A DNA stretch of 64,000 nucleotides from Cryptomeria japonica. Taxonomy: Eukaryota; Streptophyta; Pinopsida; Cupressales; Cupressaceae. Both the position numbers and the translations under genes were made by a program. Under the pieces are notes generated by a model. The model saw only the letters and a list, made by a program, of their open reading frames with translations. It was not told the origin of the DNA and did no database searches. Shown piece by piece: positions 22,068-33,284 of this stretch; position 1 is the stretch's first letter, and the number at the start of each line of letters is the position of its first letter. The DNA lies in assembly GCF_030272615.1 (NCBI RefSeq), contig NC_081406.1:219464997-219528996 (forward strand). Direction: 5' to 3'.

Positions 22068-23755
22068 AAGAATAACTAAAATTAAAAATTAAGTTTTGAA
22101 GTAACAATTTTCACAATCTCTGCAACCCTTTGTGCAAATTGGTTGTCAAAGACTATGCATGCTATAGCCTCTCCTTCGGGCTTCTTTGAATAAGGTGAGT
22201 TAAGCCATTCTCCACTCACAAACATTTGTTTCAAAGAAGTCAATGCAACAAGAAGGCTTTGCAATGTCAAGAAAATCATTGCAAACCTTGTGACACTAGC
22301 TCTCACCAAATCTTTCCCTTGGGTGTGCTATCTCATCAAATTTAGGACCCAAGGGTGATTGTAAATATATTTGGTGATCCTCCTTGCATCTTCCATAACT
22401 GGAGTCACCCACTCAAGTTTTCCCATGTCCTCCAAAAGAAGGTCAAGGACATGTGCTGCACAAGGTGTCCAAAAAAGAGTGGGGTGCCTCTCTTGGAGAA
22501 TTCTTCCTACAAAAGAAGAATTTATTCTTAAGAAATATGCAACCAAGTAAAACAAAGCCACAACAAATGAAAATATTGCTAATACCTAAAGGTGATAATT
22601 TAAAAGGATTCTACCTGCTGACACATATGTTGTTGCATTATCAGTGATGATTTGCACCACATTCTCTACCCCCACCTCCATGACATCATGCTCCAACATT
22701 CCAGGAAATGTTTCTACATTTTTCACCATGCTGGAGGCATCAACAGATTTCAAGAACACTACATTCTCCTTGCAAGCAACAAAAAAATTGATGATGGTGC
22801 AGTTCTTGCCAGCTGTCCACCCATCAGAAAGAATGGTGTAGCCATAATTTGCCCATTCAATTTTTTGATCCTCCAACACTTCTCTTGCCCTAGCAACTGC
22901 ATTTGTGAGCAACCTGTAAGTGCAAAGTGAAATTAGGTCGTAGTACACAATTTTGATTTAATAAACAAGAAATCTAAAAAATAATTAAAAATGAAATCAA
23001 GTGGACTATGTAGTAATTTACCAACCTCCCACTCAAATCCTTGCGAGAAGGGGCCTTGTACCCCTTTCTTGAAACTGTCATAGCAATCACCAAATTCAGC
23101 CAATAAGCATTCTCCACCACATTGAATGCAATGTTGTTGAAGTACCTAAAATCAACTACTGCAATGTCAATTTTCTCATGTACTTCCTTATTCCATCTAG
23201 TGGCCTCTAATGATGGTTGTGCTCCAGGTGTGTTCCTGGGCACAAAATAATCACCTATGGACCTGATCGTGGTGATGGAAGTGGAACAGTGCCAGGTACT
23301 CTACTAGACGAAGTAGAAGCAATGGGCAAGGTGATGTTAGGTTTGCAGATACGTGGGCCACTCCAAGAGCCCACTATGCCCTCAAGTGCTTCTTGTTCCT
23401 CTTCAAGGTCAACAGAAACACCTTGAGATTCAGCTATGGTTGATCTCATGGCTAGCTTTTCCCTCTCTCTTTGCAATTTATTCTCTTCCCCAGCTGCAAG
23501 TAGGGCATTCATTTGTCTTTTTATTTCTTCTTTGGTCCCAAGGCATGCTCTAGCATCATGCCTATCTATTCCTGCAAGGTGGTATTTGAGGCAGTTGATG
23601 TCTCCATGAAGTATTTTCTCACACTATATGCATATAACTGGCCTAGGACTGGGTCCCTCATAGGCATACCTCCATGCCCCATCTCTATCACCTCTAGGAC
23701 GCGTTCCTATATATCCAAATGGGCATGGATCTAGTGGCCATTGCTCCCTTGCCAT
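22068..23755 (-). pseudogene. hAT transposase, N-terminal and DUF659-like part
   Basis: The ATG is at 23755 (MAREQWPLDPCP). A BED-type zinc finger follows, ending GDINCLKYHLAGIDRHDARA. Its second cysteine pair reads C-I-stop-C, with TAG inside the finger. Then come an acidic linker, the block AYWLNLVIAMTVSRKGYKAP (about 23090), and a DUF659 signature with YGYTILSDGWTAGKN, KSVDASSM and VVQIITDNATTYVSAG (22620-22860). Further blocks are HPTLFWTPCAAHVLDLLLED (about 22440) and SGEWLNSPYSKKPEG (about 22190). Several frameshifts and at least one intron-like gap break the frame. Element B interrupts at 22062. Confidence 0.85.
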
Positions 23756-24413
23756 GATTAATGCTTACTTAACCTACACATACAAAGTGAAATTTTTTTT
23801 AACATTTTAGTTAAACAATCTCTATCTAGATTAGTTTAAATAAATTTAGACATCATTCGAAGTTTATTTTTTTAAAGCAGGGTTTGAATTTTTTTTTGAG
23901 AACTAGATTCTACAAAAAAATTGTGAAAATTCAACAAAACTTGTCAAATCTAGTGTTGAATCTTGTGCAAATAACTTAGAAATGATTTAAACTACCTAGG
24001 AATCATTTCTAATCAATCTAAATACAACAAAAAATAAACTAATTATTTTTAAAAAACATACAAAAAAATAAAAAACCTACCTAGGAATCTGATTTTCCCT
24101 TCAAATCCCCTTCAAATCCACTTGGAGTCACTCAAAAATCCCTCCAAATCACCTTCCAAGTCACTCCAAGTCAACTTCCCCTTACTCAGCCCAAAACCTA
24201 ATCAGAAAACAAAAAATGATTTAGTTTTTTGCCGTTTTCAGTTAAGGCAAATAGGTAGGCGAGTTTTTTTAACGAACTCGCCGAATTTTTGGCAAAAACT
24301 CACCAAAAACTCGGCAAGTTTTCTGGCGAGTAGAAGTCACATCTACTCGCTAGGATAAAAAAATCAGCGAGTTTTTGACACTCGCCAAGTTTTTGGTGAG
24401 TGTGTCATCTATG

Positions 24414-27400
24414 ATTTTAAAAAAGTATATACTATTTCATATTCATTGTTGTTCTTGTGTCATTAGCCTAGGTATTTGTTATGATCTTGGGCATATCATT
24501 GTGTATTGGATTTGTAATACTCATGGTTACATTCTAGAGTTGTCACTGAAAGTGTGCCTTGAGATTGATCTAACTGTGAGACTATTGGTTCAATCTTTGT
24601 TGCTCCATCATTGACATTCTCCTCTAGAGTGGTCTGCTATTTGAAGGATTGTGATTTGTTTAGACAACTGTAACCCTAAGCTGTGACTTTTCAATATGCT
24701 CCTTAATGCTAGGATAGTGATAGTTGCTTTTTATCCTTGGTTCCCATTATTATCTTTAGTGTTCCTTTCAATCTATTTGGCAGGGATCCCTATATTGTTA
24801 TGAATATCTTTGCCACTGCCATCTTTGCTATGATGATATTAAGGTAAGAGCATAACACTTTTAAAGTCCATGAGAACCCTTGTTAAATCACCCCTGTTCT
24901 TGCTCATTGTATAAATTAACTTGTTCATTGCTTTAAAACAAAGATATGATTGCCCTTTTATTTGTCATGGCCTATGCATACCCATGTGCCCTAAGTTGCA
25001 GTGAATGATGTATTGATTTATAATAATTAACAAGGGCATAGCTGCTATTGTGATGATTGTCTTGACTAAGTTGCTCATACTCTTAGCTATCCCTTGGGTG
25101 CTTGGGACTCTATAATGACACTGTCTTTGATTCAGATCTCAGGATTTTGGCAATGAGTTAGAGTATTGGGCATGAAAGCCAGTTGATTGAATATGGAGAT
25201 AAACTAAGCATTGCTTGTCCTAGGGACTGCTCTTAACCAATACCAAAACTGAAAAAATTTATCTTTGCTAGTTATTAACAATCATTCTTTGATTGTAATA
25301 TATGAATATATTGTTACATTTGAACTGAGGGCAACCTTATTTACTTCTCTCTGTCTGGATACCGTCACTGTATATAGCAATGAAAGTCTTGTATTCTCTT
25401 AGGGTTGTGTGTATACCTTGTAATGAATCTCATACTTGTTGATGTTGTTTGGGTTACCACTTTGAGCTTAACATTGATTCCTGCCCCTTTAACTGATATA
25501 AGGATTTAATCTCATTATAGTAGAGATCTTAGAATAATGTCTTCTATCAATGGTTTTCATGAATGTAGTTGTTCTCTTATCATTTCAATGTCTTCTATTA
25601 TGCAAACCTCTTGGTTGTTGTGTGGCTTTAGTCACTTGTTGACTGTTGAGTGTAATTTTATTTGTTGTTGCATATATTGCCATTGGATGGTAGTCTATAC
25701 TATCATTGAGTGACTATATATGGGACTGTGGATATAGTTGCCTTTTATGCAATTGTCTAATGTCACCCTGTGAGTGATGACTGGTATGCTAGGCTCTAGC
25801 CTTGTGGGAGTCCATTTTTTCTCCACATACCTTATATTTATGTAATGGAAACTTATTCTATACCTACATAGTGAACAAACAAGTTAGAAAAACAAGAAGC
25901 TCATGAAGCTTTTGATAATTTGTCACTTATTTCTCCGATTCTCTTGTCTAATCTATTCTGATTTCTTTCCATTATGTAGTTTGATGTACATGTGTATGAG
26001 TAGATTTTAGAGAATTTGAGATCCCGAGCTCTAACACACATGTACCTCATCTCTTGTAGGCACTCTAGGAGTAGTAGGATCATGACAAAATAATGATGTA
26101 GCTTATTAATTAAACCAACGGTTCGTCATTGAAAGGCAATGACGGATCTCTCCTTCTCTCTTTTCTATTTATACATTTATATATCATTCTACCTATTATA
26201 TTTCTCAGTCATACCCATGGCTTGTGTGGGTACTTGCACATTTATGTAAATGAAAAAGCTTCTTTCATATGCAAATTTAAAATGTAAATTGCTGAAATAT
26301 ATTGCACTTTGAAAAGTATTTTCATTTTTATACTCAGTTTTTTCATAAATGATGAAATATGAAGAAATTTTTTGTGTACCTTCTTTCATTTGATGTGCAA
26401 GGCCCATCATAGGCCTGTCAAATTTTGAATCATCAAAATTTAGATAACAGTAACATATTGTCAACAAATTCTAAATATAATTTTTTTTGAATAAAATTGT
26501 ATTGAATTTTCCATCTCCTTCAAAAAGTAGTTTTTTCTAGCAAACAAAACTTTTTAAGAGTGATGTACACCTTGTCATGCATAATTTTTTTTCTATAAAT
26601 GATAAAAACTCAATTATTTTGAATTTTGATTTGTAACATCAATACCCAGAGCATCCAATTGGTTTCATAGTGATATGCTGAATATTTTTCATTTGATTAA
26701 TTTTCGAAGTCAGAATAATTATAATTTAGATAGGTGTACATTTGAACACATAACTTGTTCTATATATATATCAAAATTCAATTATTATTTTTTTGTTAGA
26801 AAGAAGACATAAATATCTAGGGCATAGATATTTTTCAGATTTTTTTTGAATTAGTTTACTATTTTCCCCAAGGCGTTGAACAAAGTTCATGTTTGATGAA
26901 AAACCTATATTTGGTAAAATTTAGAAAACAACATCATAATAAATTCACAAATTAATAAAATTATAGTCGTTGGAAAGCTTGCTTTGAGGGATGCCATCCT
27001 ACATTTTGGGTTGTCAATATTGTCTCATTCGAGCCTTCAACCAAAGGTTTGAAGGCCAAAATTTCTCAAAATTCTGAAGAGAATGGGGGAGAGATGCATA
27101 GATAGGGGATTAATTTGAACAACCCTTCGAGCAAAGGGGGTTCAAATGAACCCAACATGGTTTCCTTGAACCATTGTTCGAGTGAATATGCATGGCACAA
27201 ACAACTACATAACAGACTGGTTTGTTCGAACACCTCATTTTCTGAAAGCTGATGTTTGTACGAACCCTGGCTAACATTTTTTTTTTGTTTTTTATGTTGA
27301 TTATCTAATATAAGTGTAGATGCTTTATTTCATTTTTTTAACACAAAATAGCAAAGTAATTTGCATTTTTTGTGAAATAAGACATTTGAAGATCATTTTA

Positions 27401-27700
27401 AGGGCCTTAATTTTAAAGGAAAGACTTCAAGGAAGTATTCACCCAACACAGAACAAAGATATCGAGAACTAAGAATGCAAAGATATCATGCACATATGTA
27501 TCTATACTTAATTTCTATTTAATTTTAAATGTATTACGTATGTAAAATTATGTTTAGATAGATAATTTTATCTTAATTATTTCTAAATTATGTTATTTTG
27601 ATTAAATAAAAGTGTGTTTGTGCTATTTTAAATTATTAGACATTTTGGATAGATGAATTAAAACTAATCAAATTAGAAATTAGTCTATCATGCTCTAATT
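24414..27700. other. Unassigned intergenic DNA
   Basis: No recognisable coding sequence. 24414-26160 is T-rich and resembles 11000-12885 on the other side of the hAT insertion, so both may be one old element split by the hAT. The section 27010-27270 carries several TTCGA/GTTCGAA-type motifs around runs such as 'cccttcgagcaaaggggg'. It lies directly upstream of the CT-rich array and may be promoter sequence of the gene that starts near 28745. Confidence 0.45.
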
Positions 27701-27912
27701 AAATCTTCTTATAACCTCTCTTTCTCTTACCCCCTTTAAGTCTTTCTACCTAGACCTCATTTTAGGCCTCTCTCTCTCTCTCTCTCTCTCTCTAGATCCT
27801 TAAGTATTTTTAGGACCTCTATCTAGATTATAAAATTATACTTAGAATTGGTGCATTAAAAGTAATCTTGTTTTAATTTAACTTCTACTTAACTTTATCT
27901 TTTTCCCTTAAG

Positions 27913-27965
<53 letters not shown>

Positions 27966-28396
27966 TCTCTGTCTCTCTCTCTCTCTATCCTTAAGTCTTT
28001 TTATGATCTCTCTTTTTAGGACTTCTATCTAGATTAGCAAATTATATATTTGGAATTGGTCCATTAAAAGTAATCTTGTTTTAACTTAACTTCTTTTACT
28101 CTCTCTCTTTCCCTTAGTACTTCTCTCTCTCTCTCTAGATCCTTAAGTCTTTTTATGATCTCTCTTTATTAGGATCTCTTTTTAAGACTTATATCTAGAT
28201 TAGCAAATTATACTTGTAATTAGTGCATTAAAAATAATCTTGTTTAAATAATTTAACTTCTCTATCTCTCTCCCCTTGAGTCTTTTTAAAACCTTTCTCT
28301 TATTTCTTTTTACGACCCCTCTAGATCTCCATTTAAGACCTCTCTCTCTCTCTTTCTCTCTATATATAGATATATATATATATATATATCCTTAAG

Positions 28397-28477
<81 letters not shown>

Positions 28478-28680
28478 CCCTTAAAATAATTGTTTTAATA
28501 AATAGTTTCTCTCTAGATTAGCAAATATTTGAAATTTTGGTGCATTTAAATAATGTTATTTTAATTTAGGTCCTCTCTCTAGATATTAGAAAATATTTTG
28601 AATCAAGATCTTGTATTTAAAATAATGTTCTTTTAATTAAATTTATTATCTCTTTCTAGATATCTTTCTCTTATGTAATA
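27700..28680. repeat. CT-rich degenerate tandem array (left side of composite)
   Basis: There are about four imperfect units, roughly 130-200 bp each. Each has a (CT)n run, CCTTAAGTCTTTTT, TTAGGA(C/T)CTCTCT, 'tctagattagcaaatta' and 'ggtgcattaaaagtaatctt'. The longest pure dinucleotide run is 28400-28475. The right-hand array 49930-50960 has matching elements in reverse complement (gacttaaggggagagag, gaggtcctaaaact). Confidence 0.75.
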
Positions 28681-28744
28681 TTTATCTTTTGTGTGCATAA
28701 CGGGCTCAATAATAAGGAAGTTCTCAAGTGGGAGTTGAGGAAAA

Positions 28745-31700
28745 TGAGGCTGAAGAACACATTATAGTTCAAGAACATAGGGAGGAGGCCCAAGTTGAAT
28801 AAATGGAGGTTGAAGAGGGGTCAAGCTCGTTACCTTCTACCAGTATGGATGAGCATATTGTGGATCTAGCTAAAAAGGTGAAGAGAAATATTTCTTATAA
28901 AAATTTAGAACATTTTCTTGAAATGGATGTGGATGAATTGAAACATCTCAGTAAAAAACCTAGACATACTAAAAGGAGGTCAATGAATAAAAGTGCAAAT
29001 GAAATAATTTCTCATTTCAATAATCTTTATACACTAGAGAAAGCCCAATTGTTATCAATTGTACTTACTCATAATGAGTTAATAGATGCATTAAAATTGT
29101 TGGGTATAGATACAACAAATAAAAAGAGGAAAAATTCTCAACTACAAATAGTTATTGTTGAAAATTTAAAAAAAGGTTTGGTGAGCATTGGTAAATAAAT
29201 CTTGATCAGCAGATAAGACTATGTCAAGAAAAGTGATGTTCACATATATACTAAATGAAAAATGCCTCAAAAAAGATAAATCTCTTCACTATCATCTAAG
29301 TTTGGTCTTAGAAGAAGGAAAATATCAAAATATGTGAGAAGGAGAAATACTTTGGATGATACTACCTTGGAAGGGAATTGGGCAATTATGTGTAGAGCTC
29401 CTCAATCTGATAGGACTGAAGATGTTATTAGGAACTTGGTGTCAAGTTTTTAGAATGATAATACTTATCCTTCATCAAAAAATAGAGATGTTATCAAGTG
29501 TAGGATTGAGCCTAATTATTATGAACTCCATGTAATCAAGTAGTAGGGATGTTATCAAGTGTAGTATTAGGCCTAATCATTATGAACTCCATGTAAAACA
29601 TTGGTTAGACACAATGAAACATGAATGGTATGGGATGCTTACTAATTCAAAGCCTCACAATTTCTCAATAAGCATTTCATTTGTAAAATTAGTTTTCTAT
29701 TTGTTTATTTTGCATCTTTTGCCAAAAATTAACCAAGGGATTTATCTAGCTGATTTATGAATTCCTTTGTTCTCTCTATGAATGATTTTTTGTCATATAA
29801 AGATTGGACAAATAATGTTTGAAAGGTCAAGGCCATTTTATGTGAAGGTAAACAAATTCTCTGAAACTTGTTGTCGTTATCATATTGAATTTGTTCTCTA
29901 CCATCAGGTGTTTTGAAAGATTAGAGATGATAGTGATTGTTATGAAAATGCTCCTCCTAAGAGAACAAGTCAATTCATAGCATCCATCTTATGTGATAAA
30001 TCAGATAATAATACAACTGGTCAAATAGATTGTATAAAAGGAATTTGTGGAACATGTGGGAAGCTGGCTAAATTGCCTTTGAGAAATGAAGATACTGATA
30101 TGATGACGATGGTAAATTGCAAGAGTTACAAGTACAAAAAGTTTGAAACAAAATTTGGTAAGGAATATGCAAGGTTAGATTATGTAGATGAGAAGATGCC
30201 TATTGGAACATTTATGGAAAACTTTCATAAATTGATACAACCATACATATGCCATGTTTTTTTTTCCAAGTGGCAAGCACAAAAATTTCAAACATTAAGA
30301 GACACTTTTTCACTTGGAACTATTTAATCAGTAGTGGACTTCACAAAAAATTACTCTTTTGTACATCAAAAAGAGATTCAATCATAGTATTAATTTTCAA
30401 AGCATATCACTATTATGGTGCATGTGTGTTATCAACATGCACAAAGCGATTTGGATGGTGTGGACAATACATTTGAATCTTGTGTCATTAAGAAAATTAC
30501 CAATTCTATATTAGTGTTGATAAGGAGCAAGACACACATTTTGTAGAACATTCCTTTAATTTTTTTTTTTTGAATATTTAAGAAACAAACACAAAAAAAT
30601 ACATAAGTATTTTGTTTGGTCTAATGGATGTGCATCACAATTCAAATCATCAAGGCCATTTTATGCACTATGTAGATATCACTGAAATGAGAAAATACCA
30701 CATGCTTGGAGTTTCTTTGAGAGTGGGCAAGGAAAGGGTGAACATGATGGTGCAAGAGCTTGTATCAAACATGCTCTAAGAAAGCATCAAATAAATTATA
30801 CAGGAGATCGTATAGATGATGTACATGATGTTGTTGAATGGTGTAAGAAACAATTTGTGCAACCAAATGATCCAAGTTCATCATAAAAAACAAACAAGCC
30901 CATTCCATATAGAGTGTTTTGGGAGATATCAGGTACATGATCTTTTCAAAGTTTTTTTCAAGTAAATGTGTCTAATCTCAAGAAATATAAATGTAAAGGG
31001 AATTTTAGAATTAAAATATTTATATGTTTAGTTCATGTTTGTTTAGAACATGTGCATGTGTATGTACATTTTGCAGGTGTGGATAGAAGATCAATGCATG
31101 GATGCAAGAGGGTGGAGAAGACAAGATGTTTACATTGTGTCATGAGTATAGATAATCGCACATGGACATTTTACACTAGGGATTACTCATGTTTTTGTTG
31201 TGATTACATTTTGGAAAACTATGATAATTGCAATAACCAACAACTTGGATATGTCAGTGAATGGAATTTAGTGCCACTGGTTGTTACTGACACATATGAG
31301 GATAATGAGGATGAAAGTTTTGAAGACATTCCTTTGATTTCTAGTGATTATGACCATATTTTAGGATTGATTAAAAAAGTTACATGCACATATGTATAAC
31401 TTTATATATCTTTAAAATATTACAAATTTTTAACAAGTACATTTTATTTATAAACTTTTTAATTTTTTGAATGTAAATTTGTTGTGTAGGAGATATTTTT
31501 GCAATCATAGCAGAGGCTAGAAATGTAGAAGGTGATAGTTATTATTTATTATGTTGCACAGAAGAGAGGAAGAAGTTAACAAAAGCTGACATGAACGATG
31601 GAATGTTGTTTACCACAAGTTTGATCTTATTTGAATGTGTTTTAATTAATTGATTTTATTGAATGCATTTTGAATTTTTATACACTTTTACAAAATTTTG

Positions 31701-31985
31701 AACCTTGAGGAATTTGTTGATTCTTATGCAGGCTCAGTTGTAGTGCAAGGGACATATTTCAAACAAGTCAAAATTGTTCAACATTGAATTTATTGTACTA
31801 AATATCAATTTGACAACAAGGTATATCAGTGCAACCACCTAGTCATTGTTGTTAGCCTAATTCTTCATGCAATTCCATGTTCATATGGGTAGTCTCAGAA
31901 GTGGAGACTAGATAATGAAGATCATGAGAAAATATTAAGTGTTATCAAAGATCGAGTTGAACCACTTGACGTGATACAAACTTAT
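28745..31985 (+). pseudogene. Decayed transposase-like gene of an uncharacterised plant protein family
   Basis: The frame opens near 28745, meets TAA just before the ATG at 28803, then stays open to 29198 (a charged N-terminal region with KKPRHTKRRSMNKSANEI). Conserved blocks follow: RPFYVKVNKFSETCCRYHIE (29823), CIKGICGTCGKLAKLP (about 30030), TFMENFHKLI and SKWQAQKFQTLRD (30210-30300), VVDFTKNYSFVHQKEIQS (30333), FVWSNGCASQFKSSRPFY (30612), SFFESGQGKGEHDGARAC (30708) and DYSCFCCDYILENYDNC (31180), then YQCNHLVIV and KWRLDNEDHEKIL (31800-31930). I recall abundant land-plant and invertebrate proteins with WSDGC-x-x-QFK and SGHGKGEHDG. The changes D to N and H to Q here hit likely key residues. 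Probable introns are about 30933-31076, 31380-31490 and 31620-31730 (GT...AG). Confidence 0.6.
29483..29596 (+). repeat. Tandem duplication of 53 bp inside the transposase-like gene
   Basis: Copies at 29483-29535 and 29544-29596 both contain 'gatgttatcaagtgtag' and 'tatgaactccatgtaa', differing at a few bases. The second copy is in frame with the following KHWLDTMKHEWYG block, so the first is probably the extra one. Confidence 0.8.
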
Positions 31986-33284
31986 TTAGTGCACATGTTT
32001 GAACTCATGTTCATTGAATTTATAAGATTTTAGAACTTAACTTCTTTGAACTCATAAATTATTATGTAGTGTTTGAACTTATATGTTATATTGTTTAGTT
32101 AAATATGAAATTTGATATTAAATTAGGACATGTGTATGTACAGATTTGAAAATCCCTTAAGGGAAAGTACAATTAGCATACATATGTGTTTAAATAAATG
32201 CGCATATATGTGTAAATTAAATGAGGACATGTATGTGTAAATTTGAAAATGTCTTAAGGGGATGTACAATTAGGATACATATGTATTTAAATAAATGTAC
32301 ATAGTGTAAGATATTTAAATTAGGACTTATGTTTAAACTAAATTAGGATGTATGTATTTAATTAAATGCATGTGTATGATATGTAAATTAAATTAGGACA
32401 TGTATGTGTAAATTTGAAAATGTCTTAAGGGGATGTATGTATTTAAATAAATGCACATGTGTGTAAGATATTTAAATTAGGATGTATGCAAAGTAAATTA
32501 GAATGTATACATATTGAATTAAATGCATGTATATGATATTTAAATTAGGATGTATGTGAATTAAACTAGGACATGTATGTGTAAATCTAAAAATGTCTCA
32601 AGGGGATGTACAATGGGGATACATATGCATTTAAATAAATGCACATGCATGTTTAAGATATTTAAATTAGGATGTATGTAATTAAGAATTATATTTTAAT
32701 TAGGATGTATATGATGTTTAAATTATTTAGGATGTATGTAAATTAAATTTTAAGGATGTAAAGTAAATGTATTAAGGGGATGTACTAATCTAGGATGTAT
32801 TTAAACATGGACCTAATCTCTAAGAGATAAATTCAAACATCTAATTTGTTTTTAATTAATAATATTTAATTTACATACATATTTTTAATTTAAATAAATA
32901 TATACATGTCTTTAAATGATGATCTATATATATTAAAAATCTAACATGTGTACACATATATAAACACATCTAATTTGTATGTACGTGCATGCATACATAT
33001 AAACATCTAAGATCTATATATAAACAAGATATGCAAAACTTAAACATCTAATCTATGTATAATCATCTAATCATGGACATATATTTACATGATATATTCA
33101 AAGTAAACATCTAGAATCTCTATATATAAACATCTAATCTAGATATATAAACACATGTATAAATGTCAAACATAAAGTATATCAAATGTATATCAATATA
33201 AAGGTAAACAAAAATGTCTGAGAAAGTCTATATAAATAGTTGTAAACAACAATATGGCTAAGAAAGTCCATATATATAAAAGGT
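31986..33284. other. AT-rich spacer between the convergent genes
   Basis: No coding sequence seen. It includes a degenerate tandem array at 32125-32800 and a microsatellite-like tata/catata region at 32860-33250. Confidence 0.6.
32125..32800. repeat. Degenerate tandem repeat, about 170-bp unit
   Basis: Units begin with 'aggacatgtatgtgtaaat' and then 'gaaaatgtcttaaggggatg', at 32125, 32224, 32395 and 32568 (spacings 99, 171 and 173). Within units, 'aggatgtatgta' and 'gatatttaaatt' recur. The CTTAAGG motif is shared with the flanking arrays at 27700-28680 and 49930-52660. Confidence 0.75.

Larger units (their letters stand above)
12886..24413 (-). mobile_element. hAT-type DNA transposon, decayed, split by element B
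   Basis: The minus-strand transposase parts at 22068-23755 and 13279-14391 are the N- and C-terminal halves of one hAT protein with element B between them. The ends are tentative. The left end TACTCATGACTCAG (12886-12899) and the right end, read in reverse complement from 24413 as CATAGATGACACAC, agree at eight of fourteen positions. The 8-bp flanks AGTTTAAC (12878-12885) and ATTTTAAA (24414-24421) agree at six of eight. Subterminal repeats of CTCGCC/GGCGAG occur at both ends (12904-12955 and 24256-24402), as is common for hAT elements. Confidence 0.7.

Noticed and set aside
23217-23734. Plus-strand open frames opposite the hAT gene
   Set aside because: They are shadows of the minus-strand BED finger and linker region.
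27700-28680. Simple microsatellite only
   Set aside because: The CT runs are embedded in longer repeated units with conserved non-CT sequence, and the right-hand array mirrors them.
32860-33250. Possible matrix-attachment or origin region from tata/catata repeats
   Set aside because: AT-rich simple sequence alone is not evidence for either role.
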